Numbered from the stretch's first letter, positions 7,047 to 15,199 are shown. The stretch is DNA of 16,471 nt from Sphingobacterium sp. UBA6711 (GCA_002454415.1 DKIT01000036.1:2708-19178); one strand, 5' to 3'. Notes: a model not told the origin generated them from the letters alone. Program-made: numbers and translations.

Positions 7047-7627
7047 CTAAGATATCCAGGTATAGTCGCGTTTTATCACCTTCCACTTTCCATTAATTTA
7101 ATCATAACCCTGACCGCAAAGTGCTCCGCATGAGTAGTCTAATGATACAAATGCTTTTTTGTGATCATTCGACATGATAGGCAAGTGAAATGTATATCTT
7201 GACAGAAATTACTCCTTCGTTTCTGTTTTTTTATGGTATGCAACGTTATATTTCTTTTTGATTTGTAGTGGAATACATACAGTATCCCTTCCTCTGACCT
7301 GATTGAGATAGCCTGTAGAGTCTTGCTGGCTATGGCCTACTAAGCCCAGCAATTTTTGGATCCTCAGGCCGTTAGGCACAAAGTCTTTGTCGTAGGCATT
7401 ATATAGAGAGTCCTTGATGAACCATCGGTGAATATAGGCCTTTGGTTTATTAGTTTTAGCTACTTCATCTGAAATGGAGTTATAGGCAATTATAGCATCC
7501 AAAATTTCAGTATAATCATCTTCAACAATTGCATGGTCAAATGCTTGTTTTTAGATTTGACTGGTACCTGTTTTTGATCATTGTTTTGATAGGCTATGAT
7601 GAAAAATAAAAATGGTTTCTTTTCCAT
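7047..7627 (-). pseudogene. Decayed gene for a former lipoprotein (several lesions)
   Basis: Reading begins at ATG 7625-7627 with MEKKPFLFFIIAYQNNDQK, which looks like a lipoprotein signal whose lipobox cysteine is now tyrosine (Tyr13). This frame ends at 7500. The -1 frame takes over at an A5 run (7548-7552 on the + strand; one more A would give SKKQAFDH) and carries the 97-codon part containing AYIHRWFIKDSLYNAYD, then meets TAA at 7209-7211. The same frame continues as SLDYSCGALCGQGYD, a second TAA at 7098-7100, then INGKWKVIKRDYTWIS and TAG at 7047-7049. A C-terminus of the form CGxLCGxG ... NGKWKxxK ... WIS is one I recognise from Bacteroidota hypothetical proteins of unknown function. 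Several residues appear lost just before INGKW. The gene lies 38 bases from the divergent gene at 7666. Confidence 0.65.
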
Positions 7628-7665
7628 AGTACAATTTACTAAATTCATGCATCACGTTTTTATTT

Positions 7666-8031
7666 ATGCTACCGTATTTAACAGACGATCAAATCAGAAC
7701 AAGGCTTAGACTGGGAAAATCAATTGAGCAGTGGCTGGATGATGTCCAGGAAGATGATTATACCATTCTTAAATGGTTAAGTATTGATAAGGAAAACGAT
7801 GAAAGTTTTTCTGTAGCCTATTTTGAATGCTTTGATGAAGGGAATGAAGATTTCATGGATATCTATGCGTTTTCATTGATTGATCCTGATAAACCTTTTG
7901 GCGTAATTCATACTTTTCCTTCAATCGTTGATGCGTTAGAATTTGCCACATTCAGCTACAAAGCATCTTCTCATAGATATATTTCCACGGGAATGATTCA
8001 GGAAGAATATAGGGATTATATTAACCGCTAA
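7666..8031 (+). CDS. Hypothetical acidic protein, 121 aa
   Basis: The product is strongly acidic and soluble (SIEQWLDDVQEDDYTIL, FECFDEGNEDFMDIYAF), with a short helix-rich C-terminus (SIVDALEFATFSYKA). No signal peptide or catalytic motif is visible. Size, charge and genomic setting resemble immunity proteins of polymorphic toxins, but I cannot name a family. The start ATG is the first in frame. The gene is divergent from the decayed gene ending its 5' side at 7627, so the two would have shared a 38-base promoter space. The next gene on this strand begins 70 bases downstream. Confidence 0.6.
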   Translation: MLPYLTDDQIRTRLRLGKSIEQWLDDVQEDDYTILKWLSIDKENDESFSVAYFECFDEGNEDFMDIYAFSLIDPDKPFGVIHTFPSIVDALEFATFSYKASSHRYISTGMIQEEYRDYINR

Positions 8032-8101
8032 TTTTATCATCGCATTCAAGATCTATTGATTTAAGGAGGGAAGAAAGTAAGGAAGTTGTTCCAATATAAA
8101 A

Positions 8102-8481
8102 ATGATGAAAGACCAAGATTTATTTATTAAGGAATTGATTGATTTGTTCCTGAGTTTGGAAGAGGAGCTTTTAGATGAAGATTTCAGGGCGTCTATTACC
8201 TTTCAAATGGGCAGTTTCAAGCGATTTATGCAGGAAGCGATAGCTAAAAATGACGGGGATATGTTTGATGCTATGGTAAATTTTATAACGAAGAATTTGC
8301 ATTTAGTTGATAAGCGGGTTCAAAATGCCATTTATCTAAGTTTTTTGGGTAAATTGGATTTTTCCGAAAACCCCCATTTAAAAAACGGTTAGGACAGGAT
8401 TTAGGTAAGGCCTATACTGCTATAGATAATTACAATAATTCTCCAGCTAATGATGAGGTAAAGAATTTTTTGAATAAATAA
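8102..8481 (+). pseudogene. Small acidic protein gene split by a -1 frameshift (DUF7674-like?)
   Basis: The first frame (96 codons, to TAG 8390-8392) reads MMKDQDLFIKELIDLF and includes FQMGSFKRFMQEAI and KRVQNAIYLSFLGKL. The -1 frame continues without a break as RLGQDLGKAYTAIDNYNN and closes at TAA 8479-8481, giving about 125 residues in all. The layout (acidic start, FxRF-like middle, VQNxIxxSFLxxL, then LGxxL) resembles DUF7674 proteins as I remember them, some of which I believe sit near polymorphic toxins; this is a weak assignment. The switch falls on A AAA AAC in the right register, so either one A was lost or the ribosome slips. An AAGGAGG at 8063-8069 lies unusually far (32 bases) from the ATG. 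Confidence 0.6.
8380..8386 (+). other. A AAA AAC heptamer, candidate -1 slippery site
   Basis: In the zero frame the codons are TTA AAA AAC GGT TAG, so A|AAA|AAC fits the X XXY YYZ rule. The same A6C heptamer is used by IS1 for -1 frameshifting. Slippage here would join the two halves of the 8102 gene. A simple loss of one A from an A7 run gives the same picture. Confidence 0.4.
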
Positions 8482-8513
8482 GAAACATCGCGGCGCTGAG
8501 TAAAAAATCAAAT

Positions 8514-9005
8514 ATGCAAGATTCAATTATGATAAAAGACGCACTTTGGAGCCAGTTTGGCGCTAGTTTAGACATGCTTGAAAATGCGATCCATATGTGT
8601 CCCGATGAGCATTGGGACACAGCATTAGATTTTTGGTATCTGTCTTTCCACTGTATCTTTTGGACAGATTATTATTTATCTGTAGAACCCAATAAATTTG
8701 AGCCACCAAAACCGTTTACGTTTTCAGAATTTGATCCGACGGGCAAAAAACCGGACCGGACATATATCAGGTCAGAAATTCTTGCGTATTTGGAGTACTG
8801 CAGACAAAAAGCTAGAAAGCATATAGAAGAACTCACTCCTAGCAGAATGAATGCACGTTGGATCAACGAATCTAAAAATTTTTCTTACCTTGAGATTCTA
8901 TTGTATAATATGCGGCATATTCAGCATCACGTTGCACAATTGAATTTATACCTTAGACAGGCAATTGATCGAGCTCCGAAATGGGTATCTCAGGTGAAAG
9001 AATAA
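8514..9005 (+). CDS. DinB-like (DinB/YfiT four-helix) protein
   Basis: The 163-residue product has the pattern of the DinB superfamily: a four-helix bundle with a histidine in helix 2 (LSFHCIFWTDYYLS, His46) and a C-terminal MRHIQHHVAQLN carrying the HxxxH pair (His135, His139). These three histidines form the usual metal site. Family members are cytoplasmic and include thiol-dependent transferases and damage-inducible proteins of unknown role. The long insert rich in proline (KFEPPKPFTFSEFDPTG, residues 61-77) is normal for the subgroup found in Bacteroidota. The ATG at 8514 is taken as start; a second ATG at 8529 is also possible. It starts 32 bases after the end of the split gene, so the two may share a transcript. 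Confidence 0.8.
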   Translation: MQDSIMIKDALWSQFGASLDMLENAIHMCPDEHWDTALDFWYLSFHCIFWTDYYLSVEPNKFEPPKPFTFSEFDPTGKKPDRTYIRSEILAYLEYCRQKARKHIEELTPSRMNARWINESKNFSYLEILLYNMRHIQHHVAQLNLYLRQAIDRAPKWVSQVKE

Positions 9006-9207
9006 ACCAGTGCTAGGCCGGGGTTCATTCCATTGAGGTATACCGATAATATACACTTTGGTGCCTTGGGCTAAACTGTTTCGTGCCATAGCGAGTTTGA
9101 AGTTTCCCTTGACCATAGCTAATTTCCTGTTTGATGTTAGCGACAAGTGTCCATAATGGCTATAGGTTCTAAATGATCCATATTTATTCAGTTCGGTCGA
9201 ATTTGTG
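9006..9207 (-). other. Open minus-strand stretch, possible gene remnant
   Basis: A minus-strand frame stays open through this gap and into the tail of the DinB gene. It has a protein-like sequence in the gap (KYGSFRTYSHYGHLSL, then FKLAMARNSLAQGTKVYIIG) but no convincing start, and loses that character inside the DinB gene. It may be the end of a decayed gene. I cannot name a family, and a chance frame is not excluded. Confidence 0.3.
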
Positions 9208-9670
9208 TTATGCAGATTTTTTGAGGTTATTCGTATACAAAATCACTATACTCAAAAGCCTTTTTGTGATACTGCCCAAAAAGCCATCCACACTTTCCAC
9301 ATGAGTGTTTTCAAATACGGGTATAAAATTTTCGGCATCTTGATTTCTGTTCCAAATAATGAATTCTTGGAGATTTGGAACATTTTTTAAGGAAGATATG
9401 TTAGATAATCCTTTCATATCTTCCAGTGACATCCGTCTTTAGTGCCTCAAAACTTTTTATTCCCCGAGTTTAATATCGACGGACCACAGGTGTTTTAGAT
9501 CTTTAAGATAATCAATGTTATGAATTGAGATCGAACAGAGAACAATTTTTTTGAGATCCTTTAGGTTTCTGATTGCATTGATGTCTTTTTTTGATGTTCT
9601 TCAAGATAGAGGTATTCTGGGTTTTTGAATTTGTCAATACAGTCAAGTTGTTTTTTTTAATTTGCTATTA
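9208..9670 (-). pseudogene. Decayed leucine-rich-repeat protein gene
   Basis: Successive minus-strand frames rebuild one LRR protein: QLDCIDKFKNPEYLYLEEH (from about 9650), then KKDINAIRNLKDLKKIVL with IHNIDYLKDLKHLWSVDIKLG, then IKSFEALK, then GLSNISSLKNVPNLQEFII up to TAA at 9208-9210. The switches fall at homopolymers (+ strand T8 9651-9658, T7 9586-9592, C4 9462-9465), each mended by adding one base; a further switch near 9440 goes the other way. The spacing of Leu/Ile in NLKDLKKI, YLKDLKHL and SLKNVPNL is the repeat signature. Intact relatives, as I remember them, are soluble or surface proteins of several hundred residues. The 5' end is missing and meets the sigma-factor upstream region at about 9671. 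Confidence 0.65.
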
Positions 9671-9671
9671 C

Positions 9672-9701
9672 ATTCACATATTTTACTTAAAATGTGTGAA
9701 T
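9672..9701. promoter_or_regulatory. 30-bp palindrome upstream of the sigma factor gene
   Basis: ATTCACATATTTT pairs with AAAATGTGTGAAT: thirteen pairs, one of them G-T, around a 4-base centre. It ends 40 bases before the sigma factor ATG at 9742. No T-run follows on either strand, which argues against a terminator and for an operator or leader hairpin. It is the longest inverted repeat I found in the window. Confidence 0.5.
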
Positions 9702-9741
9702 TTGGAAAAGCTCATAAAAAATACTAAAATTGTTGCTTTGT

Positions 9742-10335
9742 ATGGAAGCCAGATATTTTCAGAAATTTCAGGAGGGTAATAGTCGAATGCTTACCTATTA
9801 TTTTGATAAGCATGTGCGTGCTTTGCTGGTGTTTGCGTATCATATAGTATACGATCATGACGTTGCTGAAGAAATCGTACAAGATGCCTTCACCAAGCTC
9901 TGGTTTTCTAAAGCGAATATTAGTACCGAAGGTCACCTAAAATCATTTCTCTACAAGGTAACACGCCATCGTGCTATTGATTACTTGCGTAGTCATACCC
10001 CAATAACGTCTATCCCGACAACGGAATTACCCGACGATCTGCTCGAAGCTGATACAAATTTATTGGCTCAAATCATTCATGCTGAAACCTTGCAATTAGT
10101 ATATGAGGAAGTAAAGAAATTGTCTCCTGTACAACAACGAGTCTTTGATCTAACCTTTCTGGAAGGTCTGAGTGCCGAGGAGATCAGTGCTCGGCTGGAT
10201 ATGACGCCCAATGCAGTTTATATAGCACGCTCCAAAGCGCTAGCTCTCTTACGTAAGGTTTGTCAGGATAAAGATATTCTATTGTTGATAGGCATGATTG
10301 AGATCATCGAATACTGCCGGTCAAAAGGTTTTTAA
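9742..10335 (+). CDS. ECF sigma factor, FecI-like (Bacteroidota expansion family)
   Basis: The 197-residue product has sigma region 2 (residues 16-86, with VAEEIVQDAFTKLWFSK and HLKSFLYKVTRHRAIDYLR for core binding and -10 contact) and region 4 (about 117-172, with LSPVQQRVFDLTFLEGLSA and the HTH AEEISARLDMTPNAVYIARS). Region 3 is absent, as in all ECF sigmas. With FecR, SusC and SusD following on the same strand it should direct RNA polymerase to the transporter operon when released by its anti-sigma factor. I prefer ATG 9742 to the TTG at 9730 because the family usually starts at about this point. A short hydrophobic tail (DILLLIGMIEIIEY) follows region 4. A 30-bp palindrome upstream may control it. 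Confidence 0.9.
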   Translation: MEARYFQKFQEGNSRMLTYYFDKHVRALLVFAYHIVYDHDVAEEIVQDAFTKLWFSKANISTEGHLKSFLYKVTRHRAIDYLRSHTPITSIPTTELPDDLLEADTNLLAQIIHAETLQLVYEEVKKLSPVQQRVFDLTFLEGLSAEEISARLDMTPNAVYIARSKALALLRKVCQDKDILLLIGMIEIIEYCRSKGF

Positions 10336-10410
10336 AAAAAATATCAAAAAAAACACTTCAAACGGAAAGATTTTCTCGCAGTGTTCGTATTACTATAAAA
10401 CGAACGAATC

Positions 10411-11598
10411 ATGTCGAATAATAAACCCATGGCGCAATTATTGATGCGCTTCCTACAAGGTACCTTAACTGCAGAAGAAGAACAAGAACTCCGTGCATGG
10501 GTGGCAGAGGATGTAGCAAACCAAGCAATATTGGATCGGTTAACACAACAGGATCGTTTACGGGAGGACCTAAATGCATTAAAACAGTTAACAGAGGGGC
10601 CTGGGGGCGAGGCGCGTATCTCACGTATGCGTACGACGATGTTAAGGCAGACACAAACAGAGACAATCTGGTCTAGAAGAAATTTGGTAAGGGGAATGGC
10701 TGCCACTACAATCTTGGTCCTGCTTGTATTTGGTGTCAGCAAGTTTAGCCAACAGCCTTCGGAACTACCGACAATACCAATACATTCTCAGGTACAACTG
10801 ACACCGCAGGGGAAGGGTGTCACTCTCCGTCTTTCAGATGGTCAAACGATCGACTTGCGACCTGGCGAAAATGGAATCCTTATGGATAAAGAATCCTTTG
10901 CTTATCAGGATGGATCGGATTCAATAGTATCCTTAAAAACAACACAATCAAGAGCTGCGACTTCATTGACATTAACTACGCCTAATGGGGGAATGTATCG
11001 GGTGACTTTATCAGACGGTACAAGGGTCTGGTTAAATGCAGCTACAGAGCTCAAATACCCGCTTCATTTTGGCTGGGAAGAACGCAGGGTGGAACTTGAT
11101 GGAGAGGCCTACTTTGAAGTAGCTAAATCGGAGGTTCCCTTTAAAGTCTATAGCAAAAATCAGGAAATCAAGGTCCTGGGTACACATTTTAATGTTCGTT
11201 CATATTTACAGGAAAATACGACAACGACTTTATTGGAAGGGCGGGTACAGGTCGTTTATCGGCAAGGGGGCACTCAGCAAGAGGCTATTTTGCATCCTAG
11301 AAAAGAAGCAATATTAACACGTACTGGTTTTTCAATACAGGAAGCAGATATCGAAAAGACAATGGCGTGGAAACAAGGCGATTTTGTCTTTCGGGGTATG
11401 ACGGCTAGTGAAGCATTGCAGGAAATAGGACGATGGTATAATATGGAAGTTGTTCTCTGAGATGGTGTTGAGAAGTATAGTTTTATCCCCGGTGGTATAT
11501 TAAGCCGAGATCGAAAGTTGAAAGATGTCCTAAATATTATTTCCCAGAGCTCATCGTTGCGTTTTGAAATTGAAGGAAGGAGGATCTATGTGAAATAG
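10411..11598 (+). pseudogene. FecR-type anti-sigma factor interrupted by an in-frame TGA
   Basis: The first 349 residues contain an N-terminal cytoplasmic sigma-binding part (1-90), one membrane helix (about 94-112, GMAATTILVLLVFGVSKF), and a periplasmic FecR domain (about 188-285, with GGMYRVTLSDGTRVWLNAA and GEAYFEVAK), then the start of the C-terminal DUF4974-type domain (FRGMTASEALQEIGRWYNM). TGA at 11458-11460 stops it. The same frame then reads DGVEKYSFIPGGILSRD and ends SLRFEIEGRRIYVK before TAG 11596-11598, exactly the missing part of that domain. So one nonsense change, not a frameshift, removes 45 codons. The lost part normally belongs to the region that contacts the STN domain of the SusC partner. 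The truncated protein may still bind sigma but be blind to the signal, or be unstable. Confidence 0.85.
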
Positions 11599-11656
11599 TT
11601 TGACCGATTATAAAAAGTACACATTAACAGTAAATTAATAATAACCTTTCTACCTT

Positions 11657-14600
11657 ATGAAAATAAAATTACCAATAAACCTATCTAGACCTTTGGCTAT
11701 TAGCGTTGGGTTTCTCTGCTTGACTACAGCGGCAAATGCGCAAATCAGGCTGCATGAAAAACAAACCAGTTTAGAAAATGTCCTGACCAAGATCAGGAAG
11801 CAGTCCGGTTATGATTTTTTCTTTGATCGCAACGATATGAAAAAAGCTTCACCAGTGACTGTCGATATGGAGGATGTGTCGGTCATGTCAGCGCTGAAGG
11901 CTATATTTAAAGACCAGCCATTTGATTATCTTATTACAGATAAGACTATTATGATCCGCCTGCGTCAGAATAACACACAAGTAAATACTCAACCTAAACC
12001 ACAACAAACTAGTCTCACGATCAAAGGAAAAATAATAGGGGCTGATGGGCGACCATTGACTGGAGCGAACCTATCTGTAGATGCAACGTTGCAGTCTTTT
12101 CGGACAGATAATATGGGAGATTACACATTGACTGCACCTATAGGAAGTACAGTGTGGGTTTCTTATGTAGGCTATGCTGCCAAAAGTTTTAAAATCCTCG
12201 CAGGACAATCTATAGTCGATATTACGCTGGGATCAAGTGTGCAACAACTGGAGGAAGTTTCCGTAAGTACGGGATACCAAACCTTATCAAAGGAACGGGT
12301 GACGGGGTCTTTTGCAAAAGCGGATATGAAAGCATTCTCTCAGCGTAGTGCTTCTAATGATGTATTGGGCCGTTTGGAAGGTCTGATACCGGGCCTGCAG
12401 GTGTCGCAGGATTTTACAACGGATGCCAATACCAAACGCAGTACGCGCAATGTGCTGATCCGTGGTGCAGGAAGTGTTTCTCTATCTAATCAACCGCTGT
12501 ATGTAGTAGATGGGGTTGCTATTGCGGATTTTAGTTTGATTGATATCAATGATATTGAGGATATCACCGTTTTGAAAGATGCTGCAGCGGCGGCTATTTG
12601 GGGCGCTCGTGCGGCTAATGGTGTGATTGTGGTACGCAGCAAATCAGGGAAAAGAAATGAAAAGCTAAAATTAAGCTATAATAGTTTTACAGAGTTTCGT
12701 GGACGACCAGACTTGAACTATTATAAATATTTAACCAGTAGACAGTTTATAGATGCTGCGCAAGAAACTTTTAGTCCAGATATCTATTCATATAATTCAT
12801 TTTATAGTGCTATAGCTCCACATACGGACATTCTATATGCGATGCAGGGCGGAACCTTAGATGCTGCCCGTGGTAAGGCAATGCTAGACAGCCTATCGGT
12901 CATTGACAACAGAAGGCAGATACGGGATCTGGTTTATCAAAATGCTGTAACAACCAATCATAACATTGCAGCATCAGGTGGCACAGGAACTTATGCATTC
13001 TATTCCTCAATAGGCTATAATAATGAGCGTGGCTCAGGACGAGGGGTAAACGATCGGACATTTCGTATGGCTCTAAACCAACAATATGTACCTAAAGACT
13101 GGCTCTCTCTTTCACTCAATGCTCAATTGTCATCGGCTCATGGTGTCAGTAAAAATCCCTTTCGCTATACGCCAAGTATGCTTCCCTATCAATTGTTGCG
13201 GGATGGTCAAGGACAATCCGCGAACATGCCCTATTATGGTTTTCCAAACTATACGACTATAAAACGAGAAAACTATGCGAAGCAGAGCGGCTTAGATCTT
13301 TCTTATAGACCTTTGGACGAGTATGATCTGGCACATTCGACAAGTGATCTCTTAGCGGTCAATTTATCGTCCCAGGTGGATGTGAAGATTTGGAAGGGAA
13401 TCGCTTTTAAAGGAAATTACAGCTATAGTACATCGCCGCAGACGACAATATACTATGAGGATCATGGAACGGTCAATCAGCGCGGCATTTTGCTCACATT
13501 TACACCTGCTGACGGTTCGAAGCCTGTCATTCCGACTACTGGAGGGCTGTTACGTACGAGTGACGCCAACCAGCGTAATTGGACGGTAAGGAATCAATTG
13601 ACCTATCAACACGCAAGTCCTGCTCATGTACATCGGGTCAATATACAGCTGGGTCAAGAAGCTAGTGAAGCACTGAATACCGGTAAGGAAACAACGGTAT
13701 TAGGTTGGGATCAACAATTGCTGCAGGCACCCTTACTAGATTATTTAACACTTAAAAACGGAGTGTACAATACGGTTACAGGGGCAGGATACTTGGGTAT
13801 CATACCATATTCACAGTCTGAAAATATTTCCAGATTTAACTCTTATTTTGCTTTAGGAAATTACATGTTATTGGATAAATATGCCTTGGATCTGAGTTGG
13901 AGGAGGGACCATAGCAATATTTTTGGTAGCGATGTGTCAGTCCAGAATAAACCGGTCTATAGTATCGGTGGCCGCTGGATAATCAGTAAAGAACGGTTTA
14001 TGGAATCGTTAAAATGGCTGGATCAGCTAAGTGTGCGTGCGACCTATGGTGTAACGGGGAATTCACCCTACGCAGGTTCGGCAACCTTGTACAATATCGC
14101 AGCGGCGGAAAGCTATTTATCCTATCCTCAAATCGGTGGGCCAAGTTATTACATCAGTCAGCCTGCCAATCGAAAACTGTCTTGGGAAGCAACCAATACA
14201 GTCAACCTGGGCTTGGATTTTGGCTTATTTAAAGGGAAGATCAGTGGGAGTATAGAATATTACAATAAAAAAACAAACAATCTAATTGGTACGGTACCAA
14301 ATGATCTGTTTACCGGAATCCCTTCGGTGCTTGCCAATATTGGTGAGATGCGCAATAATGGGCTGAACCTAAGTGCGAGTACCCGAAATATTCAACGTCC
14401 AAACTTTTCATGGATGTCTTCATTGATTTTTGCTTATAACCGAAATAAATTGGTGAAGTATACCGTTCCCCAAAGTTCGGAAAATACGGCAACCTATCGT
14501 ACAGTCGCTAACTATGTTGAAGGCTATGCAATGGCACCATTATTTGCTTACCGATATGCGGGATTGGATGACAAAGGAGATCCGCAGATTTACCTAAAAG

Positions 14601-15181
14601 ATGGATCCATCACAAAAGTGCGTACGGGAGCTGCTGTAGACGATTTAGTCTATATGGGTACAAAGACGCCACCTTTCTCGGGAGGCTTTGGTAATACATT
14701 CAATTATAAAGATCTGTCGCTCTCTTTAAATCTGGTGTACAGTTTCGGCGCGGTAATGCGCAATGAAGTGACCACTGTTTTTACGGATGTTATGAATATG
14801 AATAATCGTTTACAAGATTTTGAACAGCGTTGGAGAAATCCGGGTGATGAAAAATTTACCGATGTACCGTCTTACGTGGCTAACCCATCCTATGAGTTTT
14901 TACAACGGAATACAAATTATTATTTCCAAGGGGATCGCAATGTATTGAGTGCTTCCTACTTGAAGCTCCGGGATGTCACGTTATCTTACAATTTGCCGAA
15001 AAGCTTTACGGAACGTATGCACCTGAATGCGGCGAGTGTCCGTGTGCAGACGAACAATATATTGCTTTGGGCAAATAACAAAGAGGGCATTGATCCAGAA
15101 TATTATAGTTTTGGAACTGGCGCCCGTTTACCTAAGATTGGTGCACATAGCTTTGCTTTCGGTGTAAACTTGACTTTTTAA
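11657..15181 (+). CDS. SusC/RagA-family TonB-dependent transporter with STN domain
   Basis: The 1174-residue outer-membrane protein has a signal peptide (residues 1-28, ending TTAANA before Q29), an STN signalling domain (29-103, LENVLTKIRKQSGYDFFFD), a carboxypeptidase-D-like Ig domain (120-193, IKGKIIGADGRPLTGANL), a TonB-box region (about 196-208), a plug (about 209-330, with LEGLIPGLQV, NQPLYVVDGVAI and AAAAIWGARAANGVIVV) and a 22-strand barrel to the end, closing in aromatic VNLTF. It imports large substrates, usually glycans or peptides, with SusD as lid, powered by TonB. The STN domain ties it to FecR and the sigma factor just upstream. An A7 run at 14267-14273 is in frame. The SusD partner starts 18 bases downstream. 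The substrate cannot be told, since no enzyme gene lies inside the window. Confidence 0.93.
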   Translation: MKIKLPINLSRPLAISVGFLCLTTAANAQIRLHEKQTSLENVLTKIRKQSGYDFFFDRNDMKKASPVTVDMEDVSVMSALKAIFKDQPFDYLITDKTIMIRLRQNNTQVNTQPKPQQTSLTIKGKIIGADGRPLTGANLSVDATLQSFRTDNMGDYTLTAPIGSTVWVSYVGYAAKSFKILAGQSIVDITLGSSVQQLEEVSVSTGYQTLSKERVTGSFAKADMKAFSQRSASNDVLGRLEGLIPGLQVSQDFTTDANTKRSTRNVLIRGAGSVSLSNQPLYVVDGVAIADFSLIDINDIEDITVLKDAAAAAIWGARAANGVIVVRSKSGKRNEKLKLSYNSFTEFRGRPDLNYYKYLTSRQFIDAAQETFSPDIYSYNSFYSAIAPHTDILYAMQGGTLDAARGKAMLDSLSVIDNRRQIRDLVYQNAVTTNHNIAASGGTGTYAFYSSIGYNNERGSGRGVNDRTFRMALNQQYVPKDWLSLSLNAQLSSAHGVSKNPFRYTPSMLPYQLLRDGQGQSANMPYYGFPNYTTIKRENYAKQSGLDLSYRPLDEYDLAHSTSDLLAVNLSSQVDVKIWKGIAFKGNYSYSTSPQTTIYYEDHGTVNQRGILLTFTPADGSKPVIPTTGGLLRTSDANQRNWTVRNQLTYQHASPAHVHRVNIQLGQEASEALNTGKETTVLGWDQQLLQAPLLDYLTLKNGVYNTVTGAGYLGIIPYSQSENISRFNSYFALGNYMLLDKYALDLSWRRDHSNIFGSDVSVQNKPVYSIGGRWIISKERFMESLKWLDQLSVRATYGVTGNSPYAGSATLYNIAAAESYLSYPQIGGPSYYISQPANRKLSWEATNTVNLGLDFGLFKGKISGSIEYYNKKTNNLIGTVPNDLFTGIPSVLANIGEMRNNGLNLSASTRNIQRPNFSWMSSLIFAYNRNKLVKYTVPQSSENTATYRTVANYVEGYAMAPLFAYRYAGLDDKGDPQIYLKDGSITKVRTGAAVDDLVYMGTKTPPFSGGFGNTFNYKDLSLSLNLVYSFGAVMRNEVTTVFTDVMNMNNRLQDFEQRWRNPGDEKFTDVPSYVANPSYEFLQRNTNYYFQGDRNVLSASYLKLRDVTLSYNLPKSFTERMHLNAASVRVQTNNILLWANNKEGIDPEYYSFGTGARLPKIGAHSFAFGVNLTF

Positions 15182-15199
15182 CCTTTATTGTGATACGAA

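Noticed and set aside
7543..7556. Programmed -1 frameshift at T AAA AAC in the 7047-7627 gene
   Set aside because: The heptamer breaks the X XXY YYZ rule at its first base, and the gene has two further stops and a lost lipobox cysteine, so decay is the better explanation.
10344..10742. Long minus-strand ORFs opposite FecR
   Set aside because: They are antisense shadows of a clear FecR frame and show cysteine/arginine-rich, non-protein-like composition.
11458..11460. TGA as a selenocysteine codon in FecR
   Set aside because: FecR has no catalytic selenocysteine position, no selenocysteine hairpin is evident after the codon, and Bacteroidota FecR proteins are not known selenoproteins.
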